From: Castellaniella ginsengisoli
GTDB lineage: Bacteria; Pseudomonadota; Gammaproteobacteria; Burkholderiales; Burkholderiaceae_B
Assembly (NCBI RefSeq): GCF_039523235.1
Contig: NZ_BAAAEX010000003.1
Direction: 5' to 3' (one strand)
DNA length: 64,000 nt
The translations under genes and the position numbers were made by a program. This document shows, piece by piece, positions 38,707-47,998 of this stretch. A model generated the notes under the pieces. That model did not search any database. It was not told the DNA's origin and was given only the letters and a program-made list of their open reading frames with translations. Numbering within the stretch: the first letter of the stretch is position 1; every line of letters begins with the position of its first letter.

Positions 38707-40677
38707 TCACCCCGCCCCGGCCTTCAGCCGGGCCAGCCGACGGCTGAGCTCCTGGTATCGACGGCGGTCTTCGTCCGTCGCCAAGCCGGACTCGATCAGC
38801 CGGTCGCACTGCTCCTGCACCGTCTGGCGTTCGATGGTCCTGAGAGCATCGTCCCATTCGGCTTGCGGATCGGGCAGGTCCTGAGCCATCAGCTCGGTGG
38901 ACAAATCCTTGATCGCCCGCGCGAGGTCGGATTCGGGATCGGCCGCCTGCAACAGGGCGCCCGCATGGGCGGCGCCGCACGTACTGGCCAGACCGATCAA
39001 CTGCCTCACCAGACCCAGATGGGGATGGTGGGCCAACAATTCAAGCTGCTGGTCCCCCAGGCCCGATACCAGGGCGGGATGGGCCAGCAAAAGCCGCAGC
39101 AGCCGGCGCGCCATGGGGGTGACCTGGCGCGAGCCGCCGCCTCGCCGGCGCGGCCGTCCGGAGCCACGCAATGCCGCATCCTGCCAGGGCGGCACCGCCT
39201 CAAGATCGATGCCCGCCCCGGGGTTCTCACTGCCCGGCCACGCAGCGCCCTCCGGCTCCGGCGCGTACCCGCCCTCCGACGCAAAGGGGCCGCCCCTTCC
39301 CGCCAGGCCGGCGCCTGGAGCGACGCCCTGCCCGGACGGACGCTGCCCCGTCCCGGCGATCGGCCCCGCATGGCCCGGCCCCGGCCCCGCCGCGACCAGA
39401 AGCTGCGCCAGTTCCTCCGGGGTCAGGCGGACCTGGCGGGCGAACTCGCGCTCCATCTGCAGGCGGAATCCCCCCTCGGGCATCTGCGCGAACAAAGGAC
39501 GGGCCTCATGCACGCAGGACGCCCGACCCTCGGCCTCGTTCAGATCATGGCGGGCCGCCAGTTCGTCGAGCATGAAGCGCGACAGGGGCATGGCTTCATC
39601 CAGATAGGCGCGCAAGGCCTGGACCCCGTACGCCCGCACGTAGGAATCCGGGTCATGGCTTTCCGGCAGGAACAGGAAGCGCATCGAGATGTCTTCGGCC
39701 ACCCAAGGCAGGCAGGCCTGCAACGCCCGCCAGGCGGCCTTGCGCCCGGCGCCGTCGCCATCGAAACTGAACACGATGCGGTCGCTGGCGCGGCGCAGCT
39801 TGCGCAGGTGCTCCGGCGTGGTGGACGTGCCCAGAGTCGCCACGGCGTTGTTCAGCCCGTACTGGGCCAGGGCGACCACGTCCATGTAGCCTTCGACCAC
39901 GAGCACGCAGCCTTCGGCGCGTATGCCGGCGCGCGCCTCATGCAGCCCATAGAGTTCATGGCCTTTGGAAAACAGGCTGGTCTCGGGGGAATTCAGGTAT
40001 TTCGGCTCGCCCGGCTCGATCAGCCGGCCGCCGAAGCCGATCAGTTGGCCGCGCTGGTTATGGATCGGAAACATGACCCGGCCGCGAAAGCGATCGTGGC
40101 GCCGTCCATCCTCGGATTCGATGACCAGCCCCGATTCGAGCAGCGCGGGATCCTCGTAGTGGTCGAAGACCGCCGCCAGGCCCCGCCGGTCGCGGCTGGC
40201 CCAACCCAGGCCGAACCGGGCGGCGACCTCGCCGCTCAACCCCCGGCGCTTCAGGTACTCGATGGCCTCCGGCGTCTGCTTCAGGGCGGCGCGATAATGC
40301 GCCTGCGCCTGATCCAGGATGCGCTGCTGGCGCGAACCTTCTTCGCGCCGCTCGCGATCGGCAGCGCGTTGACGAGGGCTGCGGGGCTCTTCGGGCACCG
40401 TCATGCCGACACTGGCCGCCAGGCTGCGCACGGCCTCCGGGAACGGCGCCCCGGTATGCTCGCTCAGGAACCGCAGCGCCGTGCCGTGCGCACCGCAGCC
40501 GAAGCAATGGTAGAACTGCTTGGACGGGCTGACCGTGAACGACGGCGTCTTTTCATTGTGAAAAGGGCACAAACCCAGCAGGTTTGCGCCCCCTTTGCGC
40601 AGCTTGACGTACCGGCCGACCACGTCGACGATATCGACGCGCGCAAGCAGTTCCTGAATGAAGGATTCAGGAATCAA
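38707..40677 (-). CDS. dnaG: DNA primase
   Basis: 656 residues: zinc-binding domain with C37, H40, C58 and C61 (LCPFH...CFGCG), the catalytic TOPRIM core (VLVVEGYMDVVALAQYG; SFDGDGAGRKA), a linker of about 90 residues rich in Gly, Pro and Ala (about 430-525), and the C-terminal helicase-binding domain. Synthesises RNA primers at replication forks. The start is a TTG at 40677, directly after the rpsU stop TGA with no gap, and preceded in frame by that stop, so no longer start exists. Translation is presumably coupled to rpsU. Confidence 0.95.
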   Translation of the reverse strand: MIPESFIQELLARVDIVDVVGRYVKLRKGGANLLGLCPFHNEKTPSFTVSPSKQFYHCFGCGAHGTALRFLSEHTGAPFPEAVRSLAASVGMTVPEEPRSPRQRAADRERREEGSRQQRILDQAQAHYRAALKQTPEAIEYLKRRGLSGEVAARFGLGWASRDRRGLAAVFDHYEDPALLESGLVIESEDGRRHDRFRGRVMFPIHNQRGQLIGFGGRLIEPGEPKYLNSPETSLFSKGHELYGLHEARAGIRAEGCVLVVEGYMDVVALAQYGLNNAVATLGTSTTPEHLRKLRRASDRIVFSFDGDGAGRKAAWRALQACLPWVAEDISMRFLFLPESHDPDSYVRAYGVQALRAYLDEAMPLSRFMLDELAARHDLNEAEGRASCVHEARPLFAQMPEGGFRLQMEREFARQVRLTPEELAQLLVAAGPGPGHAGPIAGTGQRPSGQGVAPGAGLAGRGGPFASEGGYAPEPEGAAWPGSENPGAGIDLEAVPPWQDAALRGSGRPRRRGGGSRQVTPMARRLLRLLLAHPALVSGLGDQQLELLAHHPHLGLVRQLIGLASTCGAAHAGALLQAADPESDLARAIKDLSTELMAQDLPDPQAEWDDALRTIERQTVQEQCDRLIESGLATDEDRRRYQELSRRLARLKAGAG

Positions 40678-40890
40678 TCAATAGAGTCGCGGCGGCAGTT
40701 GTTGGCTGCGGATGCGCTTGTAGTGACGCTTGACGGCGGCGGCATGCTTGCGCTTGCGCTCGGCCGTGGGCTTTTCGTAAAACTCGCGCGAACGCAACTC
40801 GGTCAGCAGACCGGTCTTTTCAATCGTGCGCTTGAAGCGCCGCAGGGCAGCCTCGAAAGGCTCGTTTTCTTTGAGGCGGACAATCGGCAT
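40678..40890 (-). CDS. rpsU: 30S ribosomal protein S21
   Basis: 70 residues, the normal S21 length, starting MPIVRLKENEPFEAALRRFK and ending in a basic tail with KRHYKRIRSQQLPPRLY. It belongs to the small subunit and helps initiation. First gene of the macromolecular synthesis operon rpsU-dnaG-rpoD, abutting dnaG. Confidence 0.97.
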   Translation of the reverse strand: MPIVRLKENEPFEAALRRFKRTIEKTGLLTELRSREFYEKPTAERKRKHAAAVKRHYKRIRSQQLPPRLY

Positions 40891-41007
40891 GTAAATCCTT
40901 GAAAGCCTGTAAATTCATGGGCGTCGAAAGCAAAAGCAATCGGTGCGCGCATGGTTGAGATTGGAAAACCCCAAGGAATCTTAAAAAAATCCCTGGTTAG
41001 ACGAAAG

Positions 41008-41016
41008 ATTCTAGCA
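41008..41016 (-). promoter_or_regulatory. Extended -10 promoter candidate for rpsU-dnaG-rpoD
   Basis: On the minus strand TGC-TAGAAT (extended -10 TGn plus a 5/6 match to TATAAT) lies 118 bp before the rpsU ATG. No good -35 is visible at 17 bp, consistent with an extended -10 promoter. The 187-bp gap otherwise holds only AT-rich leader with a T7 run. Confidence 0.45.
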
Positions 41017-41077
41017 TGAATTCATGGCCGTAGCCATGTTTTCGAAGCCGGCAACCCGGCCGCCGGCCGGCGCGGGC

Positions 41078-41638
41078 TCACTCTGAATCGGGATACGCCG
41101 TGCGCACGCCCTTGCGGATCCAGGATTCGAGCTGATGCGGCCTCAGGCTGTCATAATCCTCGAAAGGCTGATGAATCCAGGGATTGGTCGGCAGGTGCTC
41201 GACATGATAGTCGGGCTGCACCTGGGAATGCCCCTTGACCCAGAGCACCGCCGTGCGCAGCTCCGTGATGCCGGGAAACTGCCTGACCAGATGGTCGCGC
41301 ACCCGGGTGAACGTCAGGCCCGTATCGACCATGTCGTCCACCAGCAGCACACGGCCGTCCAGCGTGCCGCGCGTGATGGTGATGAACTGGGCGATGTCGA
41401 GCTGGCCCTGGACCGTTCCGGCCGCCTCGCGGTAGCTGCTCGTCGCCAGGATGCCCAGCGGCAGGTCGAAGATGCGCGACAGCACGTCACCGACCCTCAC
41501 CCCGCCGCGCGCCAGGCAAAGGATCTTGTCGAAAGCCCAGCCAGACTCATGCACCTGCAGGGCCAGGCGTTCGATCAGACCGTGATATTGTTCCCAACTG
41601 ACCCATAGGTCGCGTTCCGTGCTTGGCGGCATGCTCAT
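41078..41638 (-). CDS. Phosphoribosyltransferase family protein (Gpt/Hpt-like)
   Basis: 186 residues. The PRPP-binding motif VLLVDDMVDTGLTF (about 96-109) and the upstream ILCLARGGVRVGDVLS loop identify a type I purine-like phosphoribosyltransferase. Probably salvages hypoxanthine, guanine or xanthine; exact base not decidable. It is the gene after purA on the same strand, separated by a terminator hairpin. Start ATG 41638 follows GGGGAA. Confidence 0.85.
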   Translation of the reverse strand: MSMPPSTERDLWVSWEQYHGLIERLALQVHESGWAFDKILCLARGGVRVGDVLSRIFDLPLGILATSSYREAAGTVQGQLDIAQFITITRGTLDGRVLLVDDMVDTGLTFTRVRDHLVRQFPGITELRTAVLWVKGHSQVQPDYHVEHLPTNPWIHQPFEDYDSLRPHQLESWIRKGVRTAYPDSE

Positions 41639-41680
41639 CGGTGTTCCCCGTTCGAGTGAAGGATATTGAAATCGGTGATG

Positions 41681-41706
41681 AAAAAAACCGCAAGCGGACT
41701 TGCGGT
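41681..41706 (-). terminator. Rho-independent terminator after purA
   Basis: ACCGCAAG-CGGA-CTTGCGGT (41687-41706) with seven T following on the minus strand (complement of A 41681-41687), 21 bp after the purA stop and before the phosphoribosyltransferase start. Confidence 0.85.
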
Positions 41707-41726
41707 TCTGATTTCTTTCTGGCGCA

Positions 41727-43022
41727 TCAACCCTGGAGAGGGTTGCGCAGGACGATGGTTTCCAGCCGGTCGGGGCCGGTCGAGACCATGTCGATCGGCA
41801 CATCGCAGACTTCGGCGATGCGTTCGAGATAGCGGCGCGCATTGACGGGCAGCTTGTCGTATTCGGTGATGCCCACCGTCGATTCCGACCAGCCGGCCAT
41901 TTCCTCGAGCACGGGCTCCGCTTCGGCGGCAGCATGGGCGCCGTAGGGCAACACGTCGAGGAATTCACCTTTGTAGCGGTAACCCACGCCGATCTTGAGT
42001 TGCTCGACGCCGTCCAGCACATCCAGTTTGGTGATGCACAGGCCCGTCAGGCCGTTGATCATGACCGAGCGCTTCATGGCGGCGCCATCAAACCAGCCGC
42101 AACGGCGCGGACGCCCCGTGACCGAGCCGAACTCCTTGCCCACCGTCGCCAGGCGCAGGCCGGTGTCGTCCAGCAGTTCGGTCGGAAACGGCCCAGAACC
42201 CACGCGCGTGGTGTAGGCCTTGGCAATGCCCAGGACGTAGTCCAGGGCCTGGGGGCCGACGCCCGAACCCGCCGACGCGGCGCCCGCCACGCAGTTGCTG
42301 CTGGTGACGAAGGGATAGGTGCCGTGGTCGATATCCAGCAAGGTGCCCTGCGCGCCTTCGAAGAGCAGGTTGTGGCCCGCGCGGCGCGCGATGTGCAGAT
42401 TGCTGGAGACATCGGCCACCATCGGCTCCAGTTGCGGCGCCAGGGCCATGACGAGGTCGCGCACCTGGGCGGCGTCCACCGGCTTGGCGCCCAGGTACTG
42501 GGTGAGCACGAAGTTATGGTAGTCGAGGACTTCGGCCAGCTTTTCGTCGAAGATGGCCGGATCGTACAGATCCTGGACGCGCAAGGCGCGGCGCGCGACC
42601 TTGTCTTCGTAGGCCGGGCCGATGCCCCGGCCCGTGGTGCCGATCTTGCCCTCGCCCTTGCGGGCCTCGCGGGCCTGATCCAGGGCCACGTGATAGGGCA
42701 GGATCAGCGGGCAGGCGGCGGAAATCTGCAGGCGCGAGCGCACATCCAGCCCGGCGGCCTCGAGTTCGCCGATCTCGGCGAGCAGGGCCTCGGGCGAAAG
42801 CACGACGCCATTGCCGATGTAGCAGGTGACGTGCGGATGCATGATGCCCGACGGAATCAGGCGCAAGATGGTCTTGCGGCCATTGATCCACAGAGTATGG
42901 CCGGCATTGTGCCCGCCCTGGAAGCGCACGACGCCCTGGGCCGACTCGGCCAGCCAGTCGACGATCTTGCCCTTGCCTTCGTCACCCCACTGGGTGCCGA
43001 TCACGACGATGTTCTTGCTCAT
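41727..43022 (-). CDS. purA: Adenylosuccinate synthetase
   Basis: 431 residues, normal length. The N-terminal GTP loop IGTQWGDEGKGKIVD (7-21), the phosphate loop GGHNAGHTL (37-45) and TTGRGIGPAYEDK (about 127-139) are all present. Converts IMP to adenylosuccinate with aspartate and GTP, the first AMP-specific step. Follows hisZ by 85 bp on the same strand, with its own probable promoter in the gap. Confidence 0.97.
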   Translation of the reverse strand: MSKNIVVIGTQWGDEGKGKIVDWLAESAQGVVRFQGGHNAGHTLWINGRKTILRLIPSGIMHPHVTCYIGNGVVLSPEALLAEIGELEAAGLDVRSRLQISAACPLILPYHVALDQAREARKGEGKIGTTGRGIGPAYEDKVARRALRVQDLYDPAIFDEKLAEVLDYHNFVLTQYLGAKPVDAAQVRDLVMALAPQLEPMVADVSSNLHIARRAGHNLLFEGAQGTLLDIDHGTYPFVTSSNCVAGAASAGSGVGPQALDYVLGIAKAYTTRVGSGPFPTELLDDTGLRLATVGKEFGSVTGRPRRCGWFDGAAMKRSVMINGLTGLCITKLDVLDGVEQLKIGVGYRYKGEFLDVLPYGAHAAAEAEPVLEEMAGWSESTVGITEYDKLPVNARRYLERIAEVCDVPIDMVSTGPDRLETIVLRNPLQG

Positions 43023-43068
43023 AAGCCTTGCGATAGGCGGCGGAATGCCGCCATGGGAAACGGGTTAG

Positions 43069-43077
43069 TTTATACCA
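43069..43077 (-). promoter_or_regulatory. Extended -10 promoter candidate for purA
   Basis: Minus-strand TGG-TATAAA, 47 bp before the purA ATG in the 85-bp hisZ-purA gap; no convincing -35. Confidence 0.4.
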
Positions 43078-43107
43078 TCAGTAGCAATGTGCGACGATCG
43101 CCGCACC

Positions 43108-44280
43108 TCAGGCGGCGCCATCCAGGGGCCGCAGCTCCCAGCCGCCGCCGATCGCGACCAACTCCTGATCCACGAAGAATTCGTCCGGACACTGGCGTTC
43201 GCCCGGCAGCGCCTGGATCACGATGCGCCCCTGGCTTCGCAAAGCGCGGATGGTCTCGGTCAGGGCGGGATCCTCCGACCAGGGGGCGCGGATGGCCTGG
43301 ACGGGCCGTGCGTCCGGCAAGCCTGCCGACAATTTGCGCAAATCCAGACTGAAGCCGGTGGCCGGGCGGGCGCGGCCGAACTTGCGGCCGATGCCGTCGT
43401 AGCGGCCGCCGCGCACCAGCGCGTCGTGCCAGCCCGCCGCATAGATGGCGAACACGGCGCCCGAGTGATAGCCGTAGCCGCCTCCCATGTCCGCCAGATC
43501 CAGCGCGATGGGGGCATCAGGCAAGGCGGCGCACAAGGTCTGCAGCGCCTCCAGGGCGGCCCGCACGGCCGGCAGGTCGGGCAGGCTGGCGCGGGCGCGG
43601 TCCAGCACCGACAGATCGCCATACAGGCCGGTCAGGGTGCGCAACGCCGCCAGACTGCCGGGACGCGCGCCGACCTCGGCGCACAGCGCCGCCAGGCCGG
43701 GGACGTCTTTGGCGCTGAGCAACTCGAAGATGGCCTCCGCGACGTCGGCCAGCGCCGGATCGTCGTCCACCAGCGCCCGCCCCACGCCAGGATGATTCAA
43801 ATCCAGGCGCGGCTCGCGCACGCCCGCCCGGCGCACGGATTCGAGCGCCAGGCGGATCGATTCGATATCGGCCTGGACGCCCGCATGGCCGAAGATTTCC
43901 GCGCCGATCTGCAGCAGCTCGCGATCCGACATCAGGCCCGCCGGTCGCGCATGCACCACGGGCCCGCAGTAGCACAGCCGGGTGACGCCCTCGCGATTGA
44001 GCAGGTGCGCGTCGATGCGAGAGACCTGGATGGTCATGTCGGCGCGCACGCCCATGGTCACGCCCGAAAGCTGATCGACCAGCTTGCAGGTGCGCAGCCG
44101 CAGGGCTTCGTCATCGGCGGGCATGAGGGAATCCAGGTATTCCACCATGGGCGGCGCCACGAGCTCGAAACCGTAGGTGCGATACAGGTCGAGCAGCTCG
44201 CGGCGCAACTCTTCGATGCGGCGCGCTTCGGCGGGCAGAACGTCCGACAGATTTTCCGGCAGCAGCCAGCTTGACATCAT
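43108..44280 (-). CDS. hisZ: ATP phosphoribosyltransferase regulatory subunit
   Basis: 390 residues, a class II histidyl-tRNA-synthetase-like fold without the aminoacylation motifs: LPENLSDVLPAEARRIEELR at the start, ADMTIQVSRID in the motif-2 region, and GGGYGYHSGAVFA late. HisZ forms a complex with short-form HisG for the first step of histidine synthesis and carries the feedback site. hisG is not in the window. Follows hflC by 17 bp. Two adjacent ATGs (44280, 44277), with GAGG upstream. Confidence 0.92.
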   Translation of the reverse strand: MMSSWLLPENLSDVLPAEARRIEELRRELLDLYRTYGFELVAPPMVEYLDSLMPADDEALRLRTCKLVDQLSGVTMGVRADMTIQVSRIDAHLLNREGVTRLCYCGPVVHARPAGLMSDRELLQIGAEIFGHAGVQADIESIRLALESVRRAGVREPRLDLNHPGVGRALVDDDPALADVAEAIFELLSAKDVPGLAALCAEVGARPGSLAALRTLTGLYGDLSVLDRARASLPDLPAVRAALEALQTLCAALPDAPIALDLADMGGGYGYHSGAVFAIYAAGWHDALVRGGRYDGIGRKFGRARPATGFSLDLRKLSAGLPDARPVQAIRAPWSEDPALTETIRALRSQGRIVIQALPGERQCPDEFFVDQELVAIGGGWELRPLDGAA

Positions 44281-44297
44281 GGTCTGTCGTTCCTCGT

Positions 44298-45185
44298 TCA
44301 GCGGGCGGCGGGCTTGTCGCCCTGGGCGCGGTCCCAGAAACGGAAGAAGTCCGAATCCGGGCTCAGCACCAGCGTGTTGCCCTGGCCTGCGAAGGCCGAA
44401 CGATAGGCGTCGAGGCTTCTATAGAAGCTGTAGAACTCGGGATTCTGGCCATAGGACTTGGCATAGATGGCCGCCGCCGTGGCATCGCCCTCGCCGCGCT
44501 TGGCCTGGGATTCGGCATAGGCCCTGGCGAGGATTTCCTGGCGCTTGCGGTCGGCCTCGGCGCGGATGCGTTCGCTGTCGGCCGCGCCGCTGGCCCGCAG
44601 CCGGTTGGCTTCCTGCTTGCGCTCGGCTTCCATGCGGCGGTAGACGGATTCGGAAATCTCGGGGGCAAAATCGATGCGCCGCAGGCGCACGTCGACCACG
44701 TCCACGCCCAGCGGCTGGGCGCGACGCGCCACGGCCGTCTGGATTTCCCGCATGATGGTGTCGCGGTCGCTGGAGACGACCTGCTTGACGGTACGCACGT
44801 TGACGGCGGCATTCAGGGCATCGCGAATCTGCGCCTGGAGGCGTTCGACCGCCGCATTGCTGTTGGCGCCGAACGTGACGTAGTACTGGCGCGGGTCGGC
44901 GATGCGCCACTTGACGAAGGAGTCGATCAGCAGGTTTTTCTTTTCGGCGGTCTGGATGCGCTCCGGATCGCGCGATTCAATGGTCTGCAGGCGCTTGTCG
45001 AGGTAGACGACATTTTCGAAAGGCGGCGGGAGCTTGAAGTACAGCCCCGGCTCGGTAATGGTCTCGCGGACCTCGCCCAGAGCGAACAGAAGCGCGGAGT
45101 CGCGCTCCCGCACGACGAACATGCACGAGGACAGCACCGCGACCAGCAGGACCAGACCGACCAGGGCAGGAAAAAAGCGTTGCAT
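44298..45185 (-). CDS. hflC: HflC, membrane modulator of FtsH
   Basis: 295 residues: an N-terminal signal-anchor (about 5-25), then a band 7/SPFH domain, a helical region around QEILARAYAESQAKRGEGDA (about 205-225) typical of HflC, and a short hydrophilic tail. It forms a cage with HflK around the FtsH protease at the inner membrane. Starts 9 bp after hflK. Confidence 0.95.
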   Translation of the reverse strand: MQRFFPALVGLVLLVAVLSSCMFVVRERDSALLFALGEVRETITEPGLYFKLPPPFENVVYLDKRLQTIESRDPERIQTAEKKNLLIDSFVKWRIADPRQYYVTFGANSNAAVERLQAQIRDALNAAVNVRTVKQVVSSDRDTIMREIQTAVARRAQPLGVDVVDVRLRRIDFAPEISESVYRRMEAERKQEANRLRASGAADSERIRAEADRKRQEILARAYAESQAKRGEGDATAAAIYAKSYGQNPEFYSFYRSLDAYRSAFAGQGNTLVLSPDSDFFRFWDRAQGDKPAAR

Positions 45186-45194
45186 CTTGGGCTC

Positions 45195-46508
45195 CTAGTT
45201 GGAATACGGGCTGGTCATCAGGCCGTCCAGGCCGGACGGCACGCCCCGCTGCTGGGCGCCGCCGCCGGAGGACGTTCCCTGGGTGGCCTGCGCGGCGCCC
45301 GCGGCGGCCGGAGCCGACCCGCCCGCCGCATCATGCGCCGCCGACGAGGAGGCGCCTGCGGCCGAGCGCGCGGCCTGGCCCATGATCTTGTCGAGCGGAA
45401 GGTAGAGCATATTGTTGCCCACCGCCGCATCGATCATGACCTTGGCGCTGTCGCTCAGGATGTCCTGCATCGTTTCCAGATACAGGCGTTCGCGGGTGAC
45501 GCCGGGCGCCTTCTCGTATTCGGCGACAATGCTGTCGAAGCGCGAGGTATCGCCCTGGGCCTGGCCGATGACCCGGGCGCTGTAGCCTTCGGATTCCTGG
45601 ATCATGCGGGCCGCCTGCCCTTCGGCCTCGGGGAGGACCTTGCTGGCATAGGCATTGCCTTCGTTGACCTGGCGCTCGCGGTCTTGCCCGGCCTTGACGG
45701 CATCGTCGAACGCGGCCTGCACCTGCTCGGGCGGTTGCACGTTCTGGATGGCCACGGTGGAAATCTGGATGCCGGTCTCGTAGCGGTCGAGGATGGACTG
45801 CGCCAGGGCCTGGACTTCGGAGGCGACCTCGGTCCGGCCCGAATACAGAACGAAGTCCATGGGCTTGCGGCCGACGATTTCACGCATGGCGGTTTCAGCC
45901 GCCTGGCGCACGGATTCGTCGGGCTGGCTGGTGTTGAACAGATAGGCGGGCGCGCCGTCGGGCAGCAGCCGGTACTGCACCACGAATTGCACGTCGACGA
46001 TGTTCTCGTCGTTGGTGAGCATCAGCGATTCGGACAGGACTTTGTTGCGCGACGACCCCCGGAAGCCGACCTCGAAAGTACGCAACTGAGAGATATTGAC
46101 CGCTTGCGAGGCTTCGATGGGATACGGCAGGCGCCATTGCAGGCCCGGGTTGAGCGTCTTGACGTATTGCCCGAACCGGGTCACGACGGAGACCTGGCCT
46201 TCCTGGACGATCATGAAGCCGCTGGCCAGCCACAGCAGGACGGCCGCCACCACCAGCAGCAGCAGGAAGCGGGGCGAGGGGCCGGGCAACGAAGGCATGC
46301 CGCTGCCCGAGGGCGGGCGCGGACCGCGCCCGCCTCCCCGGCGGCCGAACAGGCCGTTCAGGCGCTTGCTGAAATCACGCCAGACCTCATCCAGATCGGG
46401 AGGCCCCGAGGAAGAGTCGGGCTTATTGCCGCGAGGGTCGTCGTTCTGGTTCTGGTTGCCCCGTCCCCAGCCCGGATCATTCAGGTTGAACAGTTTCATC
46501 AAACGCAT
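45195..46508 (-). CDS. hflK: HflK, membrane modulator of FtsH
   Basis: 437 residues from ATG 46508 (ATG 46499 is an alternative). A Gly/Pro/Asn-rich cytosolic N-terminus, a membrane helix (about 82-103), an SPFH domain, and an Ala/Ser/Gly-rich C-terminal tail of about 60 residues. Partner of HflC. Its start lies inside the last 32 bp of hflX, with GGGA just before the first ATG, so translation is probably coupled. Confidence 0.94.
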   Translation of the reverse strand: MRLMKLFNLNDPGWGRGNQNQNDDPRGNKPDSSSGPPDLDEVWRDFSKRLNGLFGRRGGGRGPRPPSGSGMPSLPGPSPRFLLLLVVAAVLLWLASGFMIVQEGQVSVVTRFGQYVKTLNPGLQWRLPYPIEASQAVNISQLRTFEVGFRGSSRNKVLSESLMLTNDENIVDVQFVVQYRLLPDGAPAYLFNTSQPDESVRQAAETAMREIVGRKPMDFVLYSGRTEVASEVQALAQSILDRYETGIQISTVAIQNVQPPEQVQAAFDDAVKAGQDRERQVNEGNAYASKVLPEAEGQAARMIQESEGYSARVIGQAQGDTSRFDSIVAEYEKAPGVTRERLYLETMQDILSDSAKVMIDAAVGNNMLYLPLDKIMGQAARSAAGASSSAAHDAAGGSAPAAAGAAQATQGTSSGGGAQQRGVPSGLDGLMTSPYSN

Positions 46509-47583
46509 TGTTTCCCGTAGGCTCCCCACCAAATTCAACGATCGACCGCCGCAAACCGTCCAGCCCGCTGCGTTGCAGCGCGCTGACGAAGACTCGCGCA
46601 ATCGTACCATGTTCATTTCGCTCGACCCGGGGCTCATATCCTGCCGTGTCGATTTTGTTGTAGACCAGGATCTGCGGTATCTCGTGCGCGTCGATGTCGC
46701 GCAGGACTTGATTGACCGCCGCGGCCTGTTCGTCGCGCTGCGGGCTGGCCGCATCGATCACGTGAAGCAGCAGATCGGCATGGACGGTTTCCTCCAGGGT
46801 TGCCCGGAACGCCGCGATCAGCATCGGCGGCAACGACCGGATGAAACCCACGGTGTCGGACACGACGACCTGGCCGGCGCCCTCAATCCAGACGCGGCGG
46901 GTCGTGGTGTCCAGCGTGGCGAACAACTGGTTGGCCGCGTAGGCGTCGGCGCGGGTCAACGCATTGAACAACGTGGATTTGCCCGCGTTGGTATAACCGA
47001 CCAGAGAAACCGACAAAGTCTTGCCGCGCACCCGGGCGCGCCGCTGGGTCAGGCGCTGGCGCTGGACGCGCTCCAGGCGTTCTTTCAGGGCGCGCACGCG
47101 CACGCCGATCAGGCGCCGGTCGGTTTCCAGTTGCGATTCGCCCGGGCCGCGCACGCCGATGCCGCCGCGCTGGCGCTCCAGGTGGGTCCACATCCGGGTC
47201 AAGCGGGTGGACAAGTGCTGCAACTGCGCCAGTTCGACCTGGAGCTTGCCCTCGTGGCTTTTGGCGCGCAAGGCAAAGATGTCGAGGATCAGCGCAACCC
47301 GGTCGACGACGCGAACCTCGAACTGGCGCTCCAGGTTGCGCTGCTGGGCGGGCGTCAGCGCCTGATCGAAGAGCACGACTTCCGCCCCCGTGGCCTTGAC
47401 CAGGGCGGCGGCTTCCTCGACCTTGCCCGAACCGATGAAACCGGCGGCATCCGGACGGCTGCGCCGGGCGGTGAGCACTTCAACGATGTCGGCCCCCGCG
47501 CCGCTGGCGAGCATGAGGAACTCTTCGGCGTGTGCGGCGTAGTCGGGCTCGCCCAGGTCGACGCTGATGACGAGCGCTTTCAT
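46477..47583 (-). CDS. hflX: Ribosome-associated GTPase HflX
   Basis: 368 residues. HflX N-terminal domain (AEEFLMLASGAGADIVEVLT, SGKVEEAAALV) and helical hairpin (LSTRLTRMWTHLERQRGGIG), then the G domain with G1 GYTNAGKST (about 202-210), G3 DTVGFI and G4 NKID. It rescues or splits stalled ribosomes after heat stress. ATG 47583 fits family starts. Lies between hfq and hflK, the conserved order. Confidence 0.95.
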   Translation of the reverse strand: MKALVISVDLGEPDYAAHAEEFLMLASGAGADIVEVLTARRSRPDAAGFIGSGKVEEAAALVKATGAEVVLFDQALTPAQQRNLERQFEVRVVDRVALILDIFALRAKSHEGKLQVELAQLQHLSTRLTRMWTHLERQRGGIGVRGPGESQLETDRRLIGVRVRALKERLERVQRQRLTQRRARVRGKTLSVSLVGYTNAGKSTLFNALTRADAYAANQLFATLDTTTRRVWIEGAGQVVVSDTVGFIRSLPPMLIAAFRATLEETVHADLLLHVIDAASPQRDEQAAAVNQVLRDIDAHEIPQILVYNKIDTAGYEPRVERNEHGTIARVFVSALQRSGLDGLRRSIVEFGGEPTGNNAFDETVQPE

Positions 47584-47617
47584 GGCATCGTGCCCGTCAC
47601 GAGGCGCAGGCCACAAA

Positions 47618-47651
47618 ACGAATGCCCGCCGCGGCAGGGCGCGCGGCGGGC
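47618..47651 (-). terminator. Hairpin after hfq, probable partial terminator
   Basis: GCCCGCCGCG (47624-47633) pairs with CGCGGCGGGC (47642-47651). On the minus strand it is followed by ATTCGTTTTG. It sits in the hfq-hflX gap and may reduce read-through, as hfq is usually expressed above hflX. Confidence 0.55.
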
Positions 47652-47673
47652 CGGTAAAAGAGGCAGCAACGAC

Positions 47674-47910
47674 TTATTCGGCAGAGTCATCCACCTGGAA
47701 GGAAACCGGGCGCGCCGGGACGACGGTAGAGATGGCGTGCTTGTAGACCATCTGGGTGACCGTGTTGCGCAGCAGCACGACGTATTGGTCGAAGGACTCG
47801 ACCTGGCCCTGCAGTTTGATCCCGTTGACCAGATAGATCGATACGGGCACGTGATCCTTGCGCAAGGCGTTCAGGAAGGGGTCTTGGAGAATTTGCCCTT
47901 TGTTGCTCAT
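47674..47910 (-). CDS. hfq: RNA chaperone Hfq
   Basis: 78 residues. Sm1 motif (LQDPFLNALRKDHVPVSIYL) and Sm2 motif (YKHAIST) are intact, with a very short C-terminal tail, as is usual in this group. The hexamer promotes pairing of small RNAs with mRNAs. Upstream of hflX and downstream of hisC. Confidence 0.97.
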   Translation of the reverse strand: MSNKGQILQDPFLNALRKDHVPVSIYLVNGIKLQGQVESFDQYVVLLRNTVTQMVYKHAISTVVPARPVSFQVDDSAE

Positions 47911-47998
47911 GGACGGGGCTCCGGTTATTGAAGTTATGGTGGAGGGTCTATTTTAATGCGTTTCGATATTGATGCATTGCAGCGCCGCCGCCACTGGC

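Noticed and set aside
40891..41077. A terminator or riboswitch in the rpsU leader (T7 run flanked by CCAGGGA and TTCCTTGG)
   Set aside because: The stem is short and mismatched, and the T run is in the loop rather than after the stem; no known leader class fits.
41078..42022. A 314-residue frame for the phosphoribosyltransferase
   Set aside because: The extension runs through a terminator and into purA in another frame; ATG 41638 gives the family length.
44271..46520. A 749-residue plus-strand frame opposite hflC and hflK
   Set aside because: Shadow of the two hfl genes; no start signal and composition typical of a complement frame.
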